A stretch of 64,000 nucleotides of DNA from Flavimaribacter sp039888615 (lineage in GTDB: Bacteria > Pseudomonadota > Alphaproteobacteria > Rhizobiales > Rhizobiaceae): assembly GCA_039888615.1 (NCBI GenBank), contig JBDQQS010000003.1. One strand, 5' to 3'. Numbering within the stretch: position 1 is the first letter of the stretch; each line of letters opens with the position of its first letter. The position numbers and the translations under genes are program-made. The notes beneath the pieces were generated by a model that did no database searches, was not told the origin of the DNA, and saw nothing but the letters and a program-made list of their open reading frames with translations. Shown here in pieces: positions 7,563-17,000 of this stretch.

Positions 7563-8083
7563 ATATTTCCCGTCGCTTTCGTTGCCGCGCTGCGTCTCCC
7601 GGCAGGGTGGAACCCTGCCAGCGTCCTAAGAATCAGTAGTTCTAACTGAATAGCGGTATGATGCTTAATTCCTGATTAACCATAGACGGTGGCTTCACGC
7701 TCATTCAGCCCACCTCGTGGTTCGAAACGTTCCTGACGCGTTTGCGGACACAATTTCGAATTGCTTGACCCGATGATCCCGATCGTCCATCTGGTGATTC
7801 CGTCAATTTACCAATACGTCAAGCGAATCCCGGTAAAAAATCTAGAATTTGGCGTAAATTCACCAAAATTCACGTAAATTACGGAAAACCTCGTCCGGTC
7901 CTGCGACGTCACTTCAGATGCCCGTCGCGCTTGCCCGTGAATCTCGCGGCAGCCTGCATAATTTCCTGACCGCGCCTTCGGCGCGCGTCCCTTTCCTGCC
8001 GATGTGGACCTATTTAGGAGCGTAGGCCCGCTTTGCAAGATGCTGCACCGACTCCAAAGCCAAGATTCTTTCCGTCGCCCGAT
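7563..8083. other. dnaG-rpoD intergenic region
   Basis: No believable gene lies in these 521 bases; a 76-codon frame at 7808-8038 has no family look or ribosome binding site. The middle (about 7740-7890) is AT-rich and carries several GTAAATT/AATTCAC-like repeats (7852-7882). TTGACG hexamers in minus orientation near 7800-7820 could be -35 elements of rpoD promoters, but no good -10 is obvious. A GC hairpin sits near the rpoD start. Confidence 0.5.
7601..7619 (-). promoter_or_regulatory. Stem-loop in the rpoD leader
   Basis: GGCAGGGT pairs perfectly with ACCCTGCC across a three-base loop, 39-57 bases before the rpoD ATG. There is no T-run after it, so it is not a standard terminator; it could protect or process the leader RNA. 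Confidence 0.5.
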
Positions 8084-10063
8084 TTACTGACCGGCCGCTC
8101 CTCTCACGCGGCCGGACAATATTCCAAATCCGTCGATAATCGCCTCCTGCTGTTCCAGCCTGTCGATCTCCTGCTGCACAGACCGAAGACTATTCAGCAG
8201 GCCGGGCATGGCGTCTTCGTCCCCGGTGTCGGTCACGTCGGCCAGATCGCGCTCGAGCTCCATTTTCTGCAGTTTGAGAGACCGCGTCCTGTTGTGCAGC
8301 GCCAGCGCCTGCCCAAAGCCGGCCTGCGCGTCTTCCAGCGCCGCTTCGGCGGTCGCCGTCCACAGACCGGTGTAGCGAACCTGCTTCTCGAGCGTTTCCA
8401 CCGTCTCGGCGAGTCCTGCGGCCCCGATCGCCGCGCGCACTTCTTCCCGCTCGACGACCCCGTCCTTCATGCACTGGTTCATTAACACGCCAAGCAGCGC
8501 GCGCAGGGCGGCGCTCTCGAACTCGATCGCCGCCGCGTCGTCAAACTCGGTCGTCAGCAATTGCGGATGATTGACGAGCGTCAGGGCCAATACGCTTTCG
8601 CGCAGGGCCGGCGCCCGGGTGGCCCCGGCGACCAGCGTCGATTGTGCAAGCCGACTGCTCACGGCGTAACGTCTCCCGGCCTGCTGACCCCTTGCCCCGA
8701 ATCGCTGGTTTCCCTTCCTGTAGGACCCGTATCCGCCTTCACGCCCCTGGCGCGCGCCCTGTCCGGAGGATGTGTCGAAAAAGCCGTTCAGGCGGTCCCT
8801 CATGTCCTGCTGGTAGTGTCGCCTGACGCTTTCATTGGCGATTGAGGCCATCAATCCGCCAATTCGCGATTCCAGTTCCGCGCGTTTTTCCGGTGTGTCG
8901 AAGACGCCTGAACGCGTCTCCCTGAACCAGAGCATATCCGCAAGCGGACGGGCGTTGCGCAACACCTCTTCGAATGGCGCACGGCCAGCGTCCCGCACGA
9001 GGTCGTCCGGGTCCTTTCCCTCAGGCAATGTCGCGAACCGCACCGACCGACCCGGCTGCAATCCCGCAAGCGCGATGTCGATCGCCCTGTTCGCGGCTCT
9101 CTGACCCGCCGAATCCCCGTCAAAACACAGGATCGGCTCCGGCGTCATGCGCCACATCAGATCAAGCTGGTCTTCAGTCAACGCCGTGCCGAGCGGCGCG
9201 ACGGCGTTTGTCACGCCCGCCTGGTGAAGGGCGATGACATCCATATACCCCTCGACGGCGATCACCGTTCCGGCGCCGTCCGCGCCTTGCGCGGCGCGTC
9301 GGGCCTGCGGAAAATTGTAGAGCACGCGGCCCTTGTGAAAGAGCTCCGTATCGTTGGAGTTCATATATTTCGCGGGGATGTCGGACGACATGGCGCGACC
9401 GCCGAAAGCGATCACCTTTTCCCGCGGATTGACGATCGGAAACATGACCCGGTCGCGGAACCGGTCATAGGACACGGAAATGTTCGGCCCGTGCACCACC
9501 AGGCCGCAGGCCTCGATCTGGCTTTTCTCGACGCCCTTTCCGGCGAGATATTCCTTCAGAGCGTTGCGGCTGTCCGGCGCATACCCGAGACGGAACGTCT
9601 GGATGGTGCGTCCAGACAGGCCCCGGTCGCGCAGATAGGCCCGCGCCTTGGCCCCTTCCGCCGACTGCAACTTTTCCTGAAAGAAAACGGTGGCCATCTC
9701 CATGACGTCGATAAGGCTCGCCCGTTGCTTTTCGCGTCGCGCCGCCTGTGGATCGGGCGCCGGCAGCGGCACGCCCGCCATGTCGGCGACCTGCTCCACG
9801 GCCTCAACGAAGCTTACGCCTTCGAGCTCGGTCAGGAAGCGGAAATGATCGCCGGACACGCCGCATCCGAAACAATGGTAGCGCCCCTTGCTGTCCTCGC
9901 AGTGAAAGCTCGGCGTCTTTTCTCCGTGGAACGGACAGCAGGCCCACCAGTCGCCACGCGAAACATTGGTCTTACGCTTATCCCAGGACAAGCGTTTCCC
10001 GATGACCTCGGATATCGGAATCCGGTCGCGCAGATCATCAAGAAATGACGGTTCGAAACGCAT
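8084..10063 (-). CDS. dnaG: DNA primase DnaG
   Basis: The 659-residue primase makes RNA primers at the replication fork. An N-terminal CHC2 zinc finger is visible (CPFH at 43-46 and CFGC at 64-67). The catalytic core with a TOPRIM domain follows (VIAVEGYMDVIALHQAG and ILCFDGDSAGQRAA, carrying the metal-binding acidic residues). The C-terminal helicase-interaction domain then contains a glycine- and arginine-rich linker near residue 440. The ATG at 10063 follows CGGAGACAGC. It lies upstream of rpoD on the same strand, as in many bacteria. Length and motif order are normal for alphaproteobacterial DnaG. Confidence 0.98.
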   Translation of the reverse strand: MRFEPSFLDDLRDRIPISEVIGKRLSWDKRKTNVSRGDWWACCPFHGEKTPSFHCEDSKGRYHCFGCGVSGDHFRFLTELEGVSFVEAVEQVADMAGVPLPAPDPQAARREKQRASLIDVMEMATVFFQEKLQSAEGAKARAYLRDRGLSGRTIQTFRLGYAPDSRNALKEYLAGKGVEKSQIEACGLVVHGPNISVSYDRFRDRVMFPIVNPREKVIAFGGRAMSSDIPAKYMNSNDTELFHKGRVLYNFPQARRAAQGADGAGTVIAVEGYMDVIALHQAGVTNAVAPLGTALTEDQLDLMWRMTPEPILCFDGDSAGQRAANRAIDIALAGLQPGRSVRFATLPEGKDPDDLVRDAGRAPFEEVLRNARPLADMLWFRETRSGVFDTPEKRAELESRIGGLMASIANESVRRHYQQDMRDRLNGFFDTSSGQGARQGREGGYGSYRKGNQRFGARGQQAGRRYAVSSRLAQSTLVAGATRAPALRESVLALTLVNHPQLLTTEFDDAAAIEFESAALRALLGVLMNQCMKDGVVEREEVRAAIGAAGLAETVETLEKQVRYTGLWTATAEAALEDAQAGFGQALALHNRTRSLKLQKMELERDLADVTDTGDEDAMPGLLNSLRSVQQEIDRLEQQEAIIDGFGILSGRVRGAAGQ

Positions 10064-10202
10064 GCTGTCTCCGGGCGGCGGGTAAAAAGGGTGTCTGGCT
10101 TGCTGGCAAGCCGATTCCCGGTCTGTGGAGAACGTCTATCAGGCGGGGCGACGGCTCACCATTCAAATAGTCAACTCTTCCCACTATTCCACATAACGAA
10201 TT

Positions 10203-11564
10203 TCACAATCCGCTTGGATAGGTCTCGTCCAGTTCGCCCTGGCGCCAATGCGGCGTCGTGTCCAGCGGCTCGACCGCTTCCGTGACATCATAGTGCAGCA
10301 GGAAATCGAACTGTTCCGGCAGGCAGCAGCGGAAATAGTGACTGCTGCGCTCCGTCTCTGGACGATAGACCACCCCGATCGCCCGCTCGAGACGCGGAAC
10401 CATGAGCATGTCCACGGCTTCGTTGTCCTCTCGCAGATCAATCAGGAACTGCTTGTGGTTGACGTGATGGAAGACCTCTTCGTAGCTGTCCGGCATCGGA
10501 TCGCGGACTGTTTTGCGTTCGACCGGCGCATCCCAGCCGTAGGCCGCCGTCACGGTTCCGCGACAGGTCGTAAAACCGATCAGCAAGGCCTCGTCGCCCA
10601 TTTCATGCTGTACAAGCTGGCCGATATTGAACTCGCCCCGCCTGGACATGTCAGTGGCTCCGGCGTTGCCGACATGGGAATTATGCGCCCACACGACGAT
10701 CCGCGCCTCGCGTCCGAGTTGATCGGAGAGATGCCGGTCCAGGTCCTTTAGCATCTCGAACATATGCTGGTCACGCAGATTCCAGGAACTGGGACGACCG
10801 CGGAACATTGTGCGGTAATATTCCTCGGCGTTGCGGACAAGTTTGGCATTCTGTTCGGCGCAGAAGAATTCGTCCTCGGCGACGAGACCGTCCGCCTCCA
10901 TATATTCCCGTGCCTTTTTGCGCAGTTCCACCAACTGCGCCACAATCTCGTCCTCGCAGTCTTCAGTTATGCCAAATTCGATCGCACGGCCGTAGGATTG
11001 GGGATTCTCGGCAAAATGGTCGAGGCAGGAATAGCGGATACGCGCGCGCGTGGCGGCTTCCGGGTCGGTCTTGTCGAGATAGTCGATGACGGCTTGCGCC
11101 GATGTGCCCATGCTGTAGAGGTCGAGCCCGTAAAACCCAACAGGCCTGCGGCCTTCTCTCGAATTCGCGTTCTGAATGTTGAAGGCGCGCAACCAGTTGA
11201 CGAAATGCAGAACCTCGACATTGCGCCACATCCAGGTGGGAAACCGCTCGAAATCGGCGAGCGCCGCATCCGGCGAAACGTTTGACCCTGCAGAACACAC
11301 GTGACGGTTGACCGTATAGGCGTCCGGCCAATCCGCTTCCACGGCCACGGCGTCAAAGCCCAGTTCGTCGATCAGTCTTTCGGTAATCTCGGCGCGGGCT
11401 CGGTAGAATTCCCGGGTGCCGTGCGACGCTTCGCCGATCAGCACATGGCGGCAGCTCTGCGTTGCGCTGACGATTGGATCATAGTCAAACATGGCGCCGC
11501 CGATCGGACATGCATGTCTGCCGATGGCTTCAACGAGCACACTGTCTATATCAGTCTTTGTCAT
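10203..11564 (-). CDS. Erythromycin esterase family protein
   Basis: The 453-residue protein matches the EreA/EreB superfamily. The active-site patterns GEASHGTREF (Glu45, His48) and VAVEADWPDA (Glu76) are present, followed by VEVLHFVNWLRAFN and VWAHNSHVGNA. Known members hydrolyse the macrolactone ring of erythromycin, but many chromosomal homologues have no shown antibiotic substrate and the family is also called succinoglycan biosynthesis-like. It overlaps the end of the upstream phosphoribosyltransferase gene by 14 bases, and the two are often found together or fused. Macrolide resistance should not be assumed. Confidence 0.85.
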   Translation of the reverse strand: MTKTDIDSVLVEAIGRHACPIGGAMFDYDPIVSATQSCRHVLIGEASHGTREFYRARAEITERLIDELGFDAVAVEADWPDAYTVNRHVCSAGSNVSPDAALADFERFPTWMWRNVEVLHFVNWLRAFNIQNANSREGRRPVGFYGLDLYSMGTSAQAVIDYLDKTDPEAATRARIRYSCLDHFAENPQSYGRAIEFGITEDCEDEIVAQLVELRKKAREYMEADGLVAEDEFFCAEQNAKLVRNAEEYYRTMFRGRPSSWNLRDQHMFEMLKDLDRHLSDQLGREARIVVWAHNSHVGNAGATDMSRRGEFNIGQLVQHEMGDEALLIGFTTCRGTVTAAYGWDAPVERKTVRDPMPDSYEEVFHHVNHKQFLIDLREDNEAVDMLMVPRLERAIGVVYRPETERSSHYFRCCLPEQFDFLLHYDVTEAVEPLDTTPHWRQGELDETYPSGL

Positions 11565-12228
11565 CCGGACGCACCTCGCCCGCTCTCCTCGCCCTGCATT
11601 TGTTCAGCAGGTCCAACACCAGTGTATCACCGATCTGCGAAAAGTCTGCATACCATTGGCCAACCCCGTAAAACGGATGCGGCGTCGCAAGGCAAACAAC
11701 CTCGTCGGCGAGCGCCAGCAGTTCATCCCTTGTGGAGGTCGCGCCAACCGGCGCCGCCGTCACAATCCGTTCTGCTCCAACCTGTCGCAGTGCAGCGATC
11801 GCCGCCTTCATGGTAGCACCCGTGGCAAGGCCGTCATCAACCACAATCATGGTCTTGCCTTCGACAAGGGGCGGCGGGCGGTCGTTGCGATAGAGTGTGT
11901 TGCGCTCACGGATCAGCGCGCTCTCCCGGGCGACGGCGTCCTCGACCGCATCGTCGGAAATGTGCAGTTCCTTGACGATCTCGCTGTTGAGCACGCGGAT
12001 ATCGCCCCAGGCGATCGCGCCCATGGCCAACTCCTCATGGCCGGGAACGCCGAGCTTTCTCACCAGCAGAACATCGAGCGGCAAGTCGAGGATCCGCGAA
12101 ATCTCGTAGGCGACAGGCACGCCGCCGCGCGGAAGAGCGAGAACCACGGTGTCCGGTCGTCCGGCATAGTGCGACAAGGCTCCAGCCAGCCGCTTGCCGG
12201 CGTCATGCCTGTCCCGCAAAAGTTCCAT
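11551..12228 (-). CDS. Phosphoribosyltransferase domain protein
   Basis: The 225-residue protein has a type I phosphoribosyltransferase fold. The PRPP-binding loop reads MIVVDDGLATGATM (around residues 127-140), and the N-terminal segment VLALPRGGVPVAYEIS with DVLLVRKLGVPGHEE is characteristic of stand-alone members of this group. The substrate base is unknown; it does not carry the marks of Apt, Hpt or Upp. A strong ribosome binding site (AGGAGGAGG) precedes the ATG. The 14-base overlap with the erythromycin-esterase-like gene suggests translational coupling and a joint role. Confidence 0.85.
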   Translation of the reverse strand: MELLRDRHDAGKRLAGALSHYAGRPDTVVLALPRGGVPVAYEISRILDLPLDVLLVRKLGVPGHEELAMGAIAWGDIRVLNSEIVKELHISDDAVEDAVARESALIRERNTLYRNDRPPPLVEGKTMIVVDDGLATGATMKAAIAALRQVGAERIVTAAPVGATSTRDELLALADEVVCLATPHPFYGVGQWYADFSQIGDTLVLDLLNKCRARRAGEVRPDDKD

Positions 12229-12361
12229 AGCGTTCCTCCTCCTGCGCTTGCTCCCTGTTCATGCAGGGAACTCCGGTTCCATCTCTCACTATAGTACACG
12301 CACAATTTGCGGATATGATGATGATCAACTGCATGCGTCTTGCCGCGCTTTCCCTGCTGAT

Positions 12362-12958
12362 TCAGTTGCGACGGAACCTGCTGTGGATCAAAAGTCTCAA
12401 TTGTTCGGGATAATCTCGCCGCATGGCGGCATGCGCCTCCCTGCCGAACATCTGCGTCAGCGTCGGCTCGGAAACGACGAAATAGTTGATCGATCCGAGG
12501 AACTGATAGACCAGCGCAAGCGCCCGGGCTTCCGTCAGGTCTTCCTCCAGGGGGATTGCCCTGACTATGGAAACCAGCGATTGCAGAAACGGCTTCAGGT
12601 ACCAGTTGCCTGCCTGTTCCGCCCGCGCGCGATTGTCCAGAAGCTCCCGCATCAGGATTTGCGCTTCATCGAAATGCGCAAGCTGTCGCTCGAGTATACC
12701 GGTCATCAGTGCTTCAAGCTGGGCGAGAGGGTCTGTCACATCGGCCCTGGTCCGGATGATGTCGCTGATGATGCTTTCCGCAATGCCTTTCAGGATTTCG
12801 CCGTAGAGCTTCTCCTTGCTGCCAAAATGATGCAGCAGAGCCTGTTTGGTCAGGCCGAGATCATCTGCAATGTCGGCGATGCTCGCGCCGTAGAAGCCCT
12901 TCGCAGCGAAGCATCGTCTGGCGCTCTCAAGCAACTGTTCGCGGGTGTTCTTGCTCAT
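12362..12958 (-). CDS. TetR-family regulator, divergent from enoyl-CoA hydratase
   Basis: The 198-residue protein begins with a TetR DNA-binding domain (residues 5-55): AARRCFAAKGFYGASIADIADDLGLTKQALLHHFGSKEKL. A helical ligand domain follows, of the sort seen in acyl-CoA-responsive regulators. It is transcribed divergently from an enoyl-CoA hydratase gene, and both promoters carry a TACCGTTnGGTA palindrome. The simplest reading is that it represses itself and the hydratase and is released by an acyl-CoA. The operator at 12965 begins only 7 bases before its own start codon. Confidence 0.88.
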   Translation of the reverse strand: MSKNTREQLLESARRCFAAKGFYGASIADIADDLGLTKQALLHHFGSKEKLYGEILKGIAESIISDIIRTRADVTDPLAQLEALMTGILERQLAHFDEAQILMRELLDNRARAEQAGNWYLKPFLQSLVSIVRAIPLEEDLTEARALALVYQFLGSINYFVVSEPTLTQMFGREAHAAMRRDYPEQLRLLIHSRFRRN

Positions 12959-12964
12959 ATGACA

Positions 12965-12976
12965 TACCGTTTGGTA
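12965..12976. promoter_or_regulatory. TetR operator copy 1
   Basis: TACCGTTTGGTA, a nearly perfect 12-bp palindrome, lies 7 bases upstream of the TetR gene start. It matches the second copy at 13051-13062 in 11 of 12 positions. Confidence 0.65.
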
Positions 12977-13050
12977 ATTTCTATTAAATCAATGAGTCAC
13001 AACAATAACCTATAATTATTGACTTATCCAACGCTTGATGGCAATTCTCT

Positions 13051-13062
13051 TACCGTTCGGTA
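13051..13062. promoter_or_regulatory. TetR operator copy 2
   Basis: TACCGTTCGGTA lies 21 bases upstream of the enoyl-CoA hydratase GTG, just before its ribosome binding site. This sequence type is typical of TetR regulators of fatty-acid and phenylacetate genes. Confidence 0.65.
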
Positions 13063-13082
13063 GGCAAACAAGGGAGGAAACC

Positions 13083-13961
13083 GTGCCGGAACTTGTGAAA
13101 TATGGAAAAGACGGCGCAATCGCCACGATCACCCTTAACAGACCGGAGAAATTCAACACGCTTCGCGCAGATGTGCTGGACGAACTGGACGGCGCATTGA
13201 AGTCCGCCAATCGCGATGACGCGGTGCGCGTCATTGTTCTGGAAGGCGCAGGCGACAGCTTCTGCGCCGGCTTCGACTTTTCGAACGGTCTGGAACACTA
13301 TGAAGCGCTGATGGAGGAAAATTACGATCCCGGAATGGACGTCAATCTGGTGACCAACCAGTACACCAGTTATATCCCGCAATTCATGGGCATCTGGCGG
13401 GGCTCGAAACCGGTTATCGCAAAGGTGCACGGCTATTGTGTGGGCGGCGGTTCGGAAATGGCGCTGTGCGCCGATCTGGTGATCGCGTCCGACGACGCCC
13501 GTTTTGGAACGCCTTATTCGCGGGTCTGGGGCTGCCACTTGTCGGGCATGTGGATCTACCGGCTGGGGCTCGCGAAAGCCAAATACTACGCTCTTACCGG
13601 CGAATGGATCAGCGGCAAGGAAGCCGCCAAAATCGAACTGATCAACTTTTCCTACCCGCTGGAAGATCTCGACCGGAAGGTCGCCGAACTGGCGGACAAG
13701 CTCGCAACAATACCGCTGACGCAATTGCTGGCGATGAAACTCATCGTCAATCAGGCCTACGACAATATGGGACTGCAAAGCACGCAGACGCTCGGGCCCA
13801 TCCTGGATGGAATTATGCGCAACACGCCGGAAGGTCGGGATTTTGTGCGTGTGGCAAGGGATGAGGGCGTCAAGAGCGCCGTCGCCCGGCGCGACGGCCC
13901 GTTCGCAGATTACAGTCAGGCGCCGCCGGAAGAACAACCGCGTCGAAGAAGCAGCCTGTAG
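13083..13961 (+). CDS. Enoyl-CoA hydratase/isomerase family protein
   Basis: The 292-residue protein is a crotonase-fold enzyme acting on acyl-CoA thioesters. The oxyanion-hole segments are visible as GDSFCAGFDFS and HGYCVGGGSEMALCADLVIAS. The position usually occupied by the first catalytic glutamate sits in a segment FGTPYSRVWG, so the exact reaction (hydration, isomerisation or hydrolysis) cannot be fixed. I chose the GTG at 13083 because GGAGG lies just upstream; the longer frame from 13035 would start inside the operator. A divergent TetR gene with paired operators indicates substrate-responsive control. The tail after residue 275 is charged and proline-rich. Confidence 0.88.
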   Translation: MPELVKYGKDGAIATITLNRPEKFNTLRADVLDELDGALKSANRDDAVRVIVLEGAGDSFCAGFDFSNGLEHYEALMEENYDPGMDVNLVTNQYTSYIPQFMGIWRGSKPVIAKVHGYCVGGGSEMALCADLVIASDDARFGTPYSRVWGCHLSGMWIYRLGLAKAKYYALTGEWISGKEAAKIELINFSYPLEDLDRKVAELADKLATIPLTQLLAMKLIVNQAYDNMGLQSTQTLGPILDGIMRNTPEGRDFVRVARDEGVKSAVARRDGPFADYSQAPPEEQPRRRSSL

Positions 13962-14020
13962 TTACAGAGAATCCGGACTCCCAAAGGGCCCGGGTTCTCT
14001 TGTCGCCATGTTTTCCCAGG

Positions 14021-17000
14021 TCAGAAGTTGACCGAGAATTTGAGCTGTCCGCCGAGGCGGGTCGTGGATTCGGAGAAGCTGCCGCCCACCTGAGCCCGAA
14101 TGGCTGTATTGTGGGTGGCGAGCACGTCCAGGCCAGCCGAAAGATCCAGATAGGTCTGGTCGAAGTTTGCAGTCGACGTAAAGTCCGGGATATAGGACGG
14201 CGAAGACTGGAACTGCGCAGTCGCACTCGGCGACGCGTCGCCGAGGAACCGGGTGACGCCCGCCGATACTGTCGGCCGGATGATTACGCCCGATCCAAGC
14301 GTGAACTGTGCGCCGATGTCCAGCCCAGCCTGCAGGTTGGTATAGACCTCGTCGCTGCCCTCGATCCGGAGCGCATAGGCATTTTCGCCATATTCGTTGT
14401 AGTCGCCCGTCGACAGATAATCGAAGCCGATCGCCCCGCGCGGCCGGACATACCAGTCACCGATTTCCACAGTGCGCGACGCCTCCAGTTTGCCGCCGAT
14501 CAGACCCATGGTCTGGGTGGCGTTTAGCGGATCGCCAAGGAACGGATTGCGGTCGTAGTCGTAGGAACCGATCCCTCCGGTCACGATCCCGGACAGGTCG
14601 AGCAGCGAGAACTCACGAGTCGCCGCTAGCCCCAACCGGAACTGCTGGCCGCTGCCGCTGGCCGACGCCTCCGCGACCGACAGCGAACTCGATTCGAACG
14701 AGAAGCCGCCGCCCACCGTCCAGCCATTGTCCAGGTTACGCTCGCCGCCGCCGGTGATCTGCCAGGCATGCTGGTTGTAAGCGAGGCTGTTGGAAGTCGC
14801 GCCGCCTTCCAGGTTCTCTCCTTCGAAGGAAACCCAAACGCAATGGTCGTCCTGCTGACCTCCCTTGAAGAGACCCTGACAGCCGATCATGTCGTCCCGG
14901 AAACCGACAGCGGACAGAATATTCGCGACCTGATTGTCGAGCAGAACCTCCGCGCCAAAACTGTCAAGCGCGGCGACATAGGCTTCAGCGTCCTCGATAG
15001 CGATCAAGTGCCGGAACTCCGTATCGTGGTAATGTTCAGAGACGTAAAGCGCATGAAGGGTCGAGGCGATCTCCTCCTGATTAGCGTTCGCTTCCGCCAG
15101 AATATCGTCGTTGGCGAAGTGTATGTCGCTCTGCAGATGCAGATCTCCCAACCCGCCCTCGATCAGCGCATATTGCCCGACCGCCGACGTGATCAGTTCG
15201 AGTTCGTCGTAGATCAGTTCGCCCTCGACGCTCAGCAGGGACAGCACCTGCTGGCCGACGTCCGGCGACCAGTCTTCGGCCAGGAGCACCTGGAGCACGC
15301 CGTTGATCTCGGCGTCGCCGCTGATGACAAGATTGTCGAGACGCAGGAGTTCATCTTCATGTCCGGGATCGAGGGTGAGAATGATCTTGCCGGTGCTGCT
15401 CTGCGTGTAGTCTCCGGTTATGGTCGTCATGCTGACGCTACCGGCTTCGCCGAGTTCCAACACGCCGTGGTTCAGGAACGTATCCACGTCCATTAACTCA
15501 CCGGCGTAGATCTCGCCTTCCGACCCGTTCACCAGGTGGATCTCGGACGCCTTCAGCCAGTTGCCTGTGATCGAGCCATTGTTGGTGACGCTCACCGTCG
15601 TATCCATCACGTTGATCGCCACGCCGTCCGTGCCAAGCACGGATGTGATAGTGCCGTTGTTGACGACGGTGTTGTCGTCGGTGCCGTTTTTGATGAACAC
15701 GCCGGCGCCGTCTTCGCCGTCGGAGTAGGCTGACGCCTTGCCCCCCTGGACAGTCGCGCCTTCCGCGATTGTCACGGCGATCTTGCCCATGCCCTCGCCC
15801 ACGCTCTGGGCGAAAATGCCGTGCGCGCCTTCTCCGGACACGATGATGTCGCCGGAGACATCGACCGACACCTTGGTGGCGCCGGATGTGCCTGCGGAAG
15901 GTCCGCCGGCGCTCTGGGCAAAGATGCCGTGAGACCCGACGCCGTAGGTGGTGATGGTTCCGCTTTCGTAGACGACCGATACTGTGCCGCCCATTCCGTC
16001 GCCGCCGCCATTGCCGATATATACCTCGGGATCCGAGGTGTATGTCCCGTCGGCCTGACCTCCAACGCCGCCGCCGCCGCCAACAGACTGGGCGAAAATA
16101 CCGACGCTGGCGCCGCGTTTCGTTGTAATGTCGCCATTGACGGTGACGGTAACGTCGCCGCCGTCTCCGAAGCTGGACACGTCGGATGTCGACATGCCGT
16201 CGAGACCCGTGCCGTAAAATTCGGATGGGCCGAACTGGACCGAGCCCGCATAGCCGCCGCCGCCGCCGACCGACTGGGCGAAGACACCGAAAGAAGCGAC
16301 GTTGTACGCTGCGTCGGTGTCCATCGCCGTGGATATCGAACCGCTGTGGGTCACTGTCACATCGCCGCCGTCGCCCGAGGCTTGTCCGCTGCCGCCGACG
16401 CTCACATCGCCGTCCGCGCCTTCAAGGGCGCCGAGCACCGTGCCGCCGCCGCCGCCGATGGACTGCGCGAAGATGGCGGACGAGTTCAGTCCGGTCGTGG
16501 TGATCGTCGTGTCCGTATTGGTGATGGTCACGTCGTTGCCGTCGCCGCCCGCGCCATTCGCGCCGCCGATGGTGTAGGAAAATTGCACCGCCGCCAGCAC
16601 ATCATCGGCCGTAAATTCAAAGTTCGAATCACCGCCGCCGCCGCCGATGGACTGCGCGAAGATACCCAGGGCCCTGTCGCCTTCTATTGCTATCGACGCC
16701 CCGCTTTCATTGATCACCGAAACGGTTCCGCCGTCGCCGGCCGCTTCGCCGTCGCCGCCGATCGTCAGGCTGTGGTTGTCCTCTCCGGACGCCGAACCGG
16801 CCGAGCCGCCGCCGCCGCCCACAGACTGCGCGTAGATGCCGTAGCTGCCGTTGCCGCTCGTCGAGATGCTGGCGCTGTTGGCGACTTCCACATCGCCCCC
16901 ATCGCCGCCAGCGCCGCCGCTGCCGCCGATCGAGAGCGTATAGTCGGTCCAGGTTGTGATCTTGGTGTAGGGATCGTCGTCCGTCGCATCGCCATAGACT

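Noticed and set aside
7808..8038. 76-codon minus-strand frame in the dnaG-rpoD gap
   Set aside because: Composition unlike neighbouring genes and no ribosome binding site; more likely leader sequence.
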